Shown: piece by piece, positions 33,493 to 44,700 of the stretch
How positions within the stretch are numbered: position 1 is the first letter of the stretch
How the letters are laid out: each line of letters starts with the position of its first letter
Assembly: GCF_947507565.1 (NCBI RefSeq)
Contig: NC_089175.1
Coordinates: forward strand, 6,623,733 to 6,687,732
Reading direction: 5' to 3'
Origin: Oscarella lobularis
Taxonomy: Eukaryota > Porifera > Homoscleromorpha > Homosclerophorida > Oscarellidae
DNA length: 64,000 nt
Position numbers and translations under genes: made by a program
Notes under the pieces: generated by a model
What the model was told of the DNA's origin: nothing
Database searches by the model: none
Seen by the model: only the letters and a program-made list of their open reading frames with translations

Positions 33493-34896
33493 TCAAGTCC
33501 TTTTTCTAAATTTCATTTCAGAAAATGACAAAGGTGAATATCCTTTCCATGCGTTCCAAAATATACGAGGTGGCGAGGCACTATCACTCCGATACACATT
33601 ATTTAGGGCGGTAAGAGCACAGGCATTAAACCACCACCCAGCATTATTATAAGCAGCGCAGTGAGAGAGTGTGGACTTATCATTGTCTTGATCTCTTGTC
33701 GAGAACTTCATTCCATTTACGTTATAATAAGAGACTCCAGATGCTGCCATTGCATCCCCTGCTGTACCACTGTATCCACTAACGCTCAGCCTGTACTTGG
33801 AACTAGAGTCCTCCACATTGAAGCTATTGTACTTGGCGTACGCACTGTCTCCCGAGTAATCTTCGAATTCAATCCTTAATTCATTTGCTCCATTTTCCTG
33901 CAACAGGTGGTGAACAGAAGCTAAGCCAAGCCAGTAGTCACCGCTAAGATTTCCAAATCCTCTTTCGTAGTCACTCCATCCACGATTAAAGTCAACAGAT
34001 CCGTCTTTTCGTCTTTGAAAGACGGTCCATCCTCCGTTGTCCGTCTCCATGTCACAGTAGACAGGCATAAGGCCAATTCCGGCATAGGATATTGTGAAAG
34101 TGCCGCTTGACAGATGAGGAGATCGGTTATGTAAACAAGAGCAATCCCAGCCTTGTGAGCTTGCAATTACTAAGAGCACAATAATATAATTGAAAATAGT
34201 AGTCAGTTGCATACTTCCTAGTTCTTCAAGTTGCTTTTGCAATAATTCTATGGGCATGACACCAGTAAGACCTTGAATGCCTTTGTCACCTTTCTAATGC
34301 CAACTTCTTTTAAATTCATATCTGAAGAATTATAATAGAGCAGTACCTGTCCTTTATGACCACGCTGCCCAGCATGTCCTTTATCACCCTTGGGACCCGA
34401 GGTTCCTGTAATACCGGAAGAACCTTGGTTTCCTTTATGACCTTTTGCGCCAGCGTTTCCAGCCGTTCCCTTTTGAAAGTAATCAGTTCGTAGCTTTAGT
34501 AGAATTTGGGTATGATCTTACTGTTACCTGTTCACCGATATTTCCTCTGTCACCTTTATCACCTTTTGGTCCTAGTAGTTCTCTCTCTCCAGGAGGACCC
34601 TAAGTAATAAACTTACTGGTGAATTGCTGGTCAAAATAACTATGCACATTTCTCTTCTTACTGGACCAGGTGGTCCAAGCGAACCAATAGTTCCAGGTAA
34701 GCCTTGAGGTCCCACAGGACCTGGCAGTCCCTGAGGTCCAACAATATGCTTATGATCACACGCAGACTTAGCTAATGTCTGCGACAGAAAATCAAATTTG
34801 TTCTTATAGGATCAATGAAAAAAGATAATTTTTAGCCTGAGATGACGCATTTTCTACAACGTAGCTCAGTAAACAGAAGAGCAGCTGTTTTTTCCT
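33493..34896 (-). CDS. Ficolin-like gene F with lost canonical start codon
   Basis: FReD, linker and collagen exons are open and complete (CDMETDNGGWTVFQRRKDGSVD, DQDND, WWFNAC). At the position of the start codon in sister copy D (MKKQLLF), this copy has AGG (plus-strand CCT at 34894-34896). The signal peptide could be reached only from an in-frame Met further upstream; the frame is open to 35124. Alternatively, a Met at 34212, inside the 45-base intron before the FReD exon, opens an in-frame hydrophobic leader and would give a 239-residue secreted FReD without collagen. The TATAAAAG box is absent. Intact domains but an uncertain start: functional state unknown. Confidence 0.7.
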
Positions 34897-35914
34897 TTTT
34901 TCGTCACTTGAAGTCGTTTGAAGGAATGAAGGTGCTGATCTTCTGGTCTTCTTTAGGATGAATTTTGGATACGGAAGACACGGAATGATATACGGAATGA
35001 CATACCAAATACGCAAGCTCCGTGTCATGAACTTCAAAGATTGCCATAAAAGGACTTCCCATTTACGAAGTAGAATTGCGCCTGCGCAAGACGCCTTTTG
35101 TTTAGAAGTTAGAACCACGGGCAAATCTTGTACGGCCGGGCGCTTTTCCGCCTCGTCAGCTGCGGCAATTTGAACGGTAGCGTGTTTCCGTCAGTATTCC
35201 AACCCTGATATCATCAAATACGCTCCTGCATTCGAAACCAAGAATGCCAAATCGACGTGTTCACGGTTAGTAAGTCAAAGTAGAAGGACGCTAACGACTG
35301 AAATGGAGTTGTTTTTCTTAGCAAATGCGAGACCGAGTGGAAGAATCTAGCCATCATCGCCTTGAAATATTCGGACGCTTTTCCAGGCTTCAGAAATCGT
35401 GCAAAAAATACGTTGTATTTCTGAATGAGTAAAAAATGTAACTTAATCTCAAACAAGAACCCTGATTTATTTTATTATTTAATCAATTATTTAATTAATT
35501 CATGCTGTGTATGTATGCTGTTTTCTAGATCTTTGATGGCTTGGACGATGGCGTATTCCTTCGACAGACGCTAAGAAGCTTATTTGATATTGAGAATTTT
35601 ATCAAGCCATTTGCCAGTATACCACGTAATATTATATTGGTATTTACACTGTTTGACTCGCGTCTTTTTTTCAAGTGCTTTTATGCTCTACTAACGCGCC
35701 AGTCAGGAACTCGCCAGAGTTGCGCACAGTCATGAAGCTGCGGCGGAGTTACTTTATAACTAGTATTTGTTTATCCATTCATTCCGGAAGTTTTTTCATC
35801 TTTTTCCAGGTCTTCTAACCGCAACTGATTTTATTTCAGTGTACGTTTGTTCACATCTAAACTCACACAAACAGGCAAGCACAGTCACAGAAACGTTAGT
35901 CTCTTTCATGCGAT
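34897..35914. other. Intergenic between ficolin-like genes F and G
   Basis: Promoter side of F, without the TATA box of the other group. From about 35310 it holds the FReD 3' flank block shared with 16950-17540 and 21910-22518. No gene is seen. Confidence 0.45.
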
Positions 35915-37327
35915 TCATTCTTTTTTTCTAAATTTCATTTCAGAAAATACCAAGGATGACCATCGTTTCCATGTGTACCAATGAATGTGATTATCCCCGC
36001 TGCCACTCAGATACATACCATTCAGGTATGTACCATAACAGGCATTAAACCACCAACCACCTTTATTTTGGGCTGCACAATTCCCACCACCGTTATCATT
36101 GTCTTTATCTTTTGTTGAAAACTTCATTCCATTCACGTTGTAATTTGAATTTCCAGACGCTGCAATTGCATCACCTGCAGTGCCACTGTACCCACTAACG
36201 CTTAGCGTGTACTTGGACCTGGAGTCTCCTACATTGAAGCCACTGTACTTGGCATACGCACTGTTCCATGAGTAATCTTTCAAATCAATTCTTAATTCAT
36301 TTGCCACATTTAGCTGCAAGAGCTGGTGAAGAGAAGCTAAGCCAAGCCAATAGTCGCTGCTTAGATTGCCAAATCCTCTTTCGTAGTCATTCCATTCACG
36401 ATTAAAGTCTACTGATCCATCCTTACGTCTTTGAAAGACTGTCCATCCCCCGCCGTCAGTCTCCATGTCACAGTAGACAGGAATGAGGCCTATTCCCACG
36501 AAGGCAATTGTGAAACTGCCACTTGAAAGATGAGGAGATCGTTTATGCAGACAAGAGCAATCGCAGCCTTGCGAACTAACAATTACTAAAGCACATTCAT
36601 CTTGGTAAACTTATTAGTCAATGGCTCAAAACCGTACTTCCTAGATCTTCAAGTTGTTTTTGCAGTAATTCAATTGGCATGACGCCAGGAAGACCTTGAA
36701 GGCCTTGTTCACCTTTCTACCACAAAACGAGTTCTCCAAATGATCTATTTAAGTGATGGAACAACACCTGTCCTTTGTGACCATTCTGCCCAATGTTTCC
36801 TTTAGCACCCTTGGGTCCCACTTTTCCTGTGACGCCAGAAAAACCTCGATTTCCCTTGTCTCCTTTTGAGCCAGCCTTTCCAATTTTTCCCTTAAAAATA
36901 ACAATTTAGGTCATGTGATAGTTTTTCCAATGTACTGCTACCTGTGCACCGGTGTTTCCTCTGTCTCCTTTATCGCCTTTAAGTCCTCTTGGTCCCAATA
37001 GCCCTCTCTCTCCAGTAGGACCCTATCATTATGACCAAATGTCGTACCTGCACCTTCATTACTTGTATCTACATACCGCTCTTCCAGCTGGACCAGGCGG
37101 TCCACGTGAACCGATAGTGCCAGGTAAACCTTGTGGTCCTACAGGGCCTGGCATTCCCTGAGGTCCAGCTATGTGTTTATGATCACACGCTGTAGACAAT
37201 GTCTGCGCCGGAATTAGATAGGTTTCTTAAGCCAAAAAATGATGTTGTTTATGTTTGCCTGAGAAGACGCGTTTGTCACAACGTAGCCAAGTAGGAAGAA
37301 GAGCAGCGGCGTTCTCATTGTTTTCAT
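35915..37327 (-). CDS. Collagen-fibrinogen (ficolin-like) secreted protein, copy G
   Basis: Starts MKTMRTPLLFFLLGYVV at 37327, like copy A. The collagen exons are open (GKIGKAGSKGDKGNRGFSG... with GKVGPKGAKG). The FReD keeps CDMETDGGGWTVFQRRKDGS and WWFNAC, but the calcium-site motif reads DKDND instead of DQDND. GC donor in intron 1. The last exon ends at 35915. No lesion is seen. Confidence 0.88.
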
Positions 37328-37361
37328 GTGTTTTGAATGAAAGTCTTCTTCTGCCTGTGCG

Positions 37362-37370
37362 CTTTTATAG
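37362..37370 (-). promoter_or_regulatory. TATA box of ficolin-like gene G
   Basis: CTATAAAAG on the minus strand, 35-43 bases upstream of the start codon, the same distance as in copy A. Confidence 0.6.
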
Positions 37371-37920
37371 ATGCATTTTAGGTACGGAAAACACGGAATG
37401 ACGTTAGGTCCGTGTTATTTACATTTCAAGATTTCCATAAAAGGACTTGTCCACGTGCGGGGGGTGAGTTGCGCCTGCGCAAGGCTCGTTCTCGACGTCA
37501 CCATTTTCTCCTGCGAAAACGCGTGCGACCAGACGCTTTTTCGTCTCGTCAGCCACAGAATTTCTGTACTGCTGCGTCTTTACGACTGCATTCTACCCGC
37601 TCGTCGCCTCGAAACGTCGTCGAATCGCGAAAATACGCTCTAATTCTTCCCTACTTCACCTAGTTTCGAAACTAGGAGCACTTTGGTCACCTAATCAACT
37701 CGATCGAGGTAGGAAAATCCAACGCAAAGCAAGGAAGTGACTGTAACGGAGATCGCTCACTCAGGAAACCAAGACGAAGAATTTCGCAAAAAATCACATT
37801 GAAATATTCGAACGCTTTGGAAGAAACCGTGCACTTGTACGTCCTGGATCTAAATCGGTAAGAATTCCACAGAACCTTATTAGTTAATTAATTTTTTAAT
37901 TCATTTATCAATATCTTTAG

Positions 37921-38332
37921 TTTTCTTGATGAGTTTGGAGAGAGCGTCTTCATTCAACAAAAACCGTCTTTCTCTTCTTATCTCAGTCATAAAGGTAAGT
38001 CACTTATTCAGTATTTATCCTACATGTCATGGATCTCCTTTAGGTCGGCTATCTGCAGAGGATTCGACGTCAGATTCTGCTCGTTCTGTGAAATTCAGTG
38101 TTGTCTCGGTTCTAAAATTTCCGTCAACGCATGTCAGTGTTTCAGTGAGTGAGAGCCAGCGTTAGTGCGTGTGTTTTCTTATGTATACAAATTTACCATT
38201 GTTTTAGTACCGTCATCAAGGATCACTACAATTATCTAACGTTATTCTATTCCAACGAAGGCAATACTCTCTTGCCTGAATTCAATTGTAATCATATCTT
38301 GAAGCAGCTGGATCTTGCAACATCTCTTCTCT
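37921..38332 (+). CDS. Possible exons of a divergent gene of unknown function, copy 3
   Basis: Pieces 37921-37994 (FGESVFIQQKPSFSSYLSHK, ending at GTAAGT) and 38044-38144 (RLSAEDSTSDSARSVKF, ending at a perfect GTGAGT donor) join in frame. A third piece from 38208 reads TVIKDHYNYLTLFYSNEG and ends in a stop, but not in the phase set by the second. An exon ending at 37857 may precede them. The family is not recognised. It is the best-preserved of the three block copies. Confidence 0.33.
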
Positions 38333-38339
38333 AGGGTAA

Positions 38340-38875
38340 ATACCACGTGATTAGTTATCTCTATACTACTCTTCGAGATCTGCTAACAGTCATTTCCCAA
38401 TCTGGCTTATTACAACTCATCAACCTATTTTTTAGATGATAATGAACATGGAATTAGAAATGTAGGTAAAAGTTTTTCTAATTGTAATTTTACTTTATAG
38501 TTAATGTCGAAATTTTAGTTGCAATCACGACACCACAAATGACTTCACTTCTCCGAGAGGCAGAGTGTGATTGCTCTGAACTGAAGTTCTGCCGTTTCCA
38601 TGACGACGGGTGATAATTGCTGAAAGTTTTGTTATTGAGCTCCGTTGCCACGGCAGCAGATGTGCACGGCGTTGTCTTCAATCAAAGCCAAGTATTTTGG
38701 AACTGCACCTCACTGCGATATCAAAGTATGTGACAAGCGTGTCTCTTCCTCAACCTTTCTCTTCTGACAGGTTCTGATTTATTGGTGGACTCCACGGGCC
38801 AGCTGTAGAGATTGCAGTGTCATCAGGTCTTTGTGTGGTAAGTGGATTTATTGCTTCGTATTCAGCTAAGGGTGT
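38340..38875. other. Intergenic, block copy 3
   Basis: Counterpart of 2700-3190. Relative to block 1 it has a 12-base deletion near 38540. No gene is supported. Confidence 0.4.
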
Positions 38876-39174
38876 CTTTTAGGATAGGGGTCCTAAGCAT
38901 GACCCCGTCATCAAAAACTGCTCCACCGGGGTCCTGGGCAAGACCCCGTCATCAAAAACTGCTGGCAGGGGTCCTAGGCATGACCCCGTCTAAACTGCCT
39001 GTGCATGGAAACGCGAGGGACAACTCTGTGCGTTTTTTATGATTTTATTCAATAAATTGACTGTCCCCCCTCTTCTATCTTTGAGCAGTTTTTGATGACG
39101 GGGTCTTGCTCAGGACCCCGGTTGCGAGCCTTTTTTTATGACGCGGTCATGCCCAGGACCCCAACTCCTAAAAG
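38876..39174. repeat. GGGGTC foldback element, copy 3
   Basis: Same architecture as 3191-3491, with terminal CTTTTAGGA and TCCTAAAAG ends. One module has a point change (GACGCGGTC). Confidence 0.7.
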
Positions 39175-39710
39175 ACGAACGTCAATAACAAGGACAAGTG
39201 CTTTGTAATAATGCTACCTGGTCATCCTTGAGCAGCAGAATGGTAAATGCAATGCTACCGTGCATCTCACGCAGACGCAACGAGAAACGGTGAGTTTTAC
39301 GCGTGACAAGATTATCATCATCACAAGGAGGTGCGACTAACTAACTAACTGCGCCTAAAGTGTAAAAAATTGAAAAAAATAACACTACGTACGGTATAAA
39401 CGTGATACATGATCTTCCTTCCTGGTTTTCCACACTGCAAAAAAAAAGCAACTGACTTGCCAATATATATTCTTCTTACCTCTACCCCAGACGACTCTCA
39501 AAGAATAAAGCAAAGCCATTTGACAAAAAACCTAGATTACGTTCAGAGTCCACTGACCTAAAAGAAAAACCTACTCTACACCTAAAAGCAAAGAAAACGA
39601 AAGGCAAAAACAAATAGCACCTAGATAACATCAAAATCATTTGACCTAAATATTTTTATATTCTAACAACATAGATTACTTCAAAACCCTTAAATAAATG
39701 GTCTAAAGAA
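39175..39710. other. Intergenic, block copy 3
   Basis: Counterpart of 3492-3982, AT-rich. Nothing is recognised. Confidence 0.4.
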
Positions 39711-39791
39711 CGTGGCGGCTGCTAGCTAAAGCACGGGGGAATAGAGCTACAAGCCTACTAGAAAATCCGCCCTACCCTACAAGCAGCCACC
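39711..39791. repeat. GC-rich stem-loop repeat, copy 3
   Basis: Left arm GTGGCGGCTGCTAGC, right arm CAAGCAGCCACC. Weaker pairing than copy 1. Confidence 0.5.
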
Positions 39792-41710
39792 AACTAAACC
39801 CTAATGCAAGGGAGCGGACCCGTGCAGACTAACCGTAGTGATGCAAAAGAAACACGCGATGGAGGGTCAGTTTGCTGTCCCGCTACACTCTCTGCAACAT
39901 ACACACGTGGGCTTTCATGCGCTGCCATGACAACCGCCCTCACTCGCGAACCCCAACCCGCTCTCGATTATACGTCAGACCTAGTAGTTAAAGTGACGAA
40001 AATTTTCTATGCTCGCGAGCGTGGGCAGTACCACGTCATGAAAACCCGCTCCCTATGTGCATGCCTACTCCGCTGGACCTAAATGGCAAACCTGGTCGCA
40101 CCTTGTCTTCATCAGAAAGGCTCACCACTTCGTTGCATTGCTCTATAAAGAGTGAGATTAGTTAGCGAGTCGCGTAGAAGTGTTCCTTACGTACCTGCTG
40201 TGTATACATACGTCTGTATGAGCGTGACGTCACGTGCTATATTTTTATTTCCTTTTTTGCGCCTCGCCAAATCAGAGGCTTCTAGAAAAGAGAGAAATGA
40301 ATAGAATTTGATGTAACTCGGGTGGATGCCAAGCAGGATTGCTTACCTGCGAGCGGATGCGCAGTGAAAAAAGGCGAGGTGGGGGCGTGGGCTGTCCTCT
40401 CACTCAAGCAGTTCCTGTGCGACGCTGTAGATAAACAATAGGGCGAATGCGATCTTTGGTAATGAAATCCATGATCCTGCAAAATTGCCACCACTTTCGG
40501 GAAGTAGTCTTCAGCGTTTTACTGTCCAGCGGCATGTGACCATCGATTTTGACCGTGAAAGATCGTCACAAACTTCTCCGGATCATTTACCCAACCGTAA
40601 TTTGTGTTATTAGGTATTAATTGTTGATCAGTGGCTTACCTAAAAGATTGTGACTATGCTGGAGAAAGGCACTTTTACAGAAGTCGTAAGACTATGGACT
40701 GCTGTGCCAATAAGTCTATACCGATTTCCTGTAGTAATTTCCAAAGTAAATGAATAAATGAATAAACAGCGCTAAAATAAAACCAATAATTTAATTTGAT
40801 TAATGACGCGTGTCACTCACAAAATTATTTATGACACGAATCAAACTTGGGGGTACATCAGACGAGCTATGCGTAAAAATGAAGATCTGCTGCGAGTACT
40901 TCTCGTTGAGAGGCCCCTTTCGAGAGTACGCGATCGAGAATCGCGTTTGCGCGACGCGAAGCGAAACTGAAGTTAGATAAAATCACAAGCGACTCTTTTC
41001 GCCTAAGTAAACAGGTGCCTCACCGCGGAAGAGAACAGGTCCATGGAATTGGCGTCTCAGTCGTTTTCGGCTTCTTTTTGGAGAGGTCCACGTCATCCGA
41101 TGTCATCGCAAGCTTTTATACTATTGGAGCAGCACGATATACGTTCTGTACGAAATCACAACGCCAGAGACGAGCGAAATGCCAAAATACCCTGCCCTGC
41201 CCGACATGCAAGAAAGCCATAGCGTGCGTCGCACGAAAGAGCAACGACGTCATCAATTAAATTCCCTTAATTGCTGTTCATCACGTGTGGCGTTCCCCAT
41301 CTCATTGTCGTTTTCTCTGCGTTTTGCCTGGCCTATTGCACAATCAAAAATTGTGCATTCCACTCCCAAACTCAAAATCAGATGAAATCCCTCGCGATTT
41401 CACTTGTTTATGTTACTAGGACAGTCTGGGCGTGTCTCTAAATAACTGTAGTGGTCACTGTGCTGTTTCTGATTGAAACACCATTTGCAGTAGCTAGTCA
41501 TGTGACTGCTTATGGAATGTATTCTAGCGTCTCACCACAGCGAAGTTGTCTTTCTTTCAGGGAAGTTGCAACGAACGAGCAGTATTTTTCGTGAGCGGCG
41601 GAGTAACGACGTTTTCACTTCCTGCTCATATGTTCCTTGAGACCCGGATAGTATGTAACGCTGGACATACGGGGCATTACAGGCATCTCTTTCACAGTTC
41701 TCCCAACGCG
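39792..41710. other. Block tail and upstream region of the ankyrin-Roco gene
   Basis: Counterpart of 4071-5577 up to about 41150, including the palindrome GTGACGTCAC at 40224-40233. The remainder is unique and probably includes the promoter of the gene at 41711. ORFs at 41015-41385 and 41546-41767 have no domain support; the latter overlaps the true first exon in the same frame. Confidence 0.4.
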
Positions 41711-44700
41711 ATGACGCACGTCTCGGTGAGCTTTTCGATCGAAAAAAGAGGTTTGTTGCGTTTTTGAATCGCGTTTAGTTATCTCGTTCGTTCATTTGCT
41801 CGAGATGCACCGTTCTTGACTGTGATTTATGAAGATATGACACGTATTTTTTGTTTTTGTAGAGTTTTTTTCTGCTATCAAAGACGGAAATACGAATTTC
41901 GTATCACAGTTCATTTGCCGCTATCCAGAAAAGTGGAAAGAAGCGACGGACATTGTACAATAAATGCTTCGGTTCCAATGCTTCTGTGTATAACAGTTAA
42001 TTGGGATTCCTTTTGATGTAGGGCGGACATACAGCTCTTCATGTTGCTATGAATGCTGAAATGGCACAATTTCTGATTTCAGCTGGAGCTAATATAGAAG
42101 CTCTAAATAATGTACGGTATTGATTTATTAGCAATTGGCAGAAGTTATCCCACGGTTTGACACATCAGAGCGGATCGACGCCTTTTCTTCGCGCCGTTGA
42201 AAATGATCAATCCGAAATTATAGACGTTATTATACAACATGGTTGCAACATTTCTGCAAAAAACAGCGTAAGTAATCCTACGTAATGGCTATGGCTATAT
42301 AGCAATCCATAATGGCTTGCAGGATGGTGATGGAGCTGTTGCAGTGGCAGTTTTTAGCGGAAATGAGAATATCGCAAGAAAACTTGTTGGGATGGAATTT
42401 AGTGTAAATGAAACTAATCGTGTAATTTTGAGAGTTGAAGAATTGTGAAAAATTTGTCATTAATATGCTAGTGTTTAGAATGACCTTACTCCACTTCATT
42501 GGGCGTGTAACTATGGACTCACGAAAATTGCTGAATTTTTAATTTTAGCTGGAGCTAATAAAGAAGCCTTGGATATGGTATTGATTTATTAATAAGCAAT
42601 TGGACAATAATTTCTCATGGTTTACACCAGTGGAGATACACCCCTTTTCTTCGTGCTGTTCTCTGCGGACAATTGGAGGTCATGGATGTTCTTATTCAAT
42701 ATAAATGCAACATTTCTGTTAAAAACATCGTAAGGAGTAATAAATAAAGTTTACTTCATAATCTTTCATGGAATCTAGAGTGGTGATGGAGCTCTAGGAA
42801 TTGCGAGTGCAAAGGGTTTTTTGGCTATTGTGAGACGACTGGTGGAAATAGGAATGAGCGTCGATGATCTTAATCAGGTTCTAAACAGGAAATGAATTCT
42901 AAGACGTTTGTTCTTTATGAATCTTTAGAATGACTCTACTTCACTTCATTTGGCGTGCGAAGAAGGACACGCCAAAACGGCTGAATTTCTGATATCATCT
43001 GGAGCAGATATAGAAGCTTTGGATATAGTGATAATTAATTACTCCTTAGAAAATATTATTTCACGGTTTGACGTCAGGGTGGAAGAACGCCTTTACTTGT
43101 GGCTGCTGTAGATGGACATTCAGAAGTCATTGATGTTCTTATTAAACATCATTGCAACGTTTTTGCTAAAGAAAACGTTAGTTATAACAGGTACCGGTTA
43201 TTTAATTATTAAACAATGTTTAGGGAGGCTTTACTTCACTTCATTGTGCGTGCCACAATGGACACGCTCAAACAGTCGATTTTCTGATTTCATCTGGAGC
43301 TGATATAGAAGCTTGCGATGAGGTATTGATTTATTAGTGATTGCGGATAGTCTCCTCACTGTTGGACATCAGCGTGGTGGTTTCACGCCTTTTCTTTTTG
43401 CCGTTTTACATGAACATTTAGAAATGACAAATGTTCTTTTTCAACGCGGTTGCAACATTGCCGCAAAAACAACCGTAAGTATTAGCATGTAACGGTTGTT
43501 TGATAATTAAAGAATAAATTTAGCGTGGTAACGGAGCCCTGGCACTTGCAAGCAAAAACGGTGATTTGAATATTGTAAGACGCCTTGTTGAAATAGGGTG
43601 CAATGTCAATGAGCCACATGAAGTATTGCAACGTGACAGAATCGGGGAATTATCATTTATGAATGTTTAGGATGGCTATACTTCACTTCATTTTGCGTGT
43701 AAGAAGGGTCACGCTCAAATCGCTAAGTTTCTTATTTCATCTGGAGCTAATACAAAAGCAATAAATAAAGTAGCCTTTTCTTTTCCCTTTTCAGTTTTAT
43801 CTTTTGACGTTGGAAATAGTTTGGTAGAACCCCTCTTCTTGAAGCTCACTTCAAAAAGAAACGCAACGTCATTTCATCTCTTAAACAGATTTTGGGTAGT
43901 CAAATTACAGTTGAAGAAGGCATAGACGAAGAAAGTCTCTCAGAGGTGTGTTCCCATAAGCTATTGCTTTTATTGCAAGTGGATCAGCTTTATGAGAATT
44001 ATTTGTAGTGGTCCTCTGCTTGTGATCCTTACTTCTTTTTAGGACAGCGGCACCTCTTCCGACGAAGAAGTTGAAAACACTTCCGACGAAGCCTGCCAAG
44101 AAGCTGCTGACCCGCCTGACCGTTCTCAAGAAATTTACGACGAGGCTCTTAAGCGCGGCTGGGTAATAGTGAATCGTTGTCGTGCCGTTGTTGCCGGTCA
44201 AGACGGAACTGGCAAGTCGTGTTTTGTCGATTCTCTTTTAAACAGACCCTTCGAAAAAAATAAGGCGAGCACAGAAGGAGCAGCCGTAACAATGACCCAC
44301 ACAGCGACAAGCGGTTGGATCGCCACTGACAGCAAGGACCACTTAGATTCGCTAATTGCGGAGGGTGTCTATCGCATGAATCGGCAGCAGTTAACGTCGA
44401 AGAGCTGGCTAGAAGGCTCTTCTGAATCATCCCATCCTGTTCTAGATTCAAGAGACCCTAACGTCAAATCAGACGACGCAGAAGCAGACAAAGCAGAGCG
44501 GCACTGTGACCATAGCTATGCTTCCACAGCACTAAATTATCTGAAACCAGCACCAGCAGTAGAAACACAGCCAGAGGATTTGAAAATGTTTGGCATTGAA
44601 GCGAAAACGCTCACGGCTAGCCAGCTACAGTTAGTCAACACTTTTCTCACAAATAGACCAAGTGAAGAAGATCTTCGTGAGAGAATCCTGGGCGTTCGCG

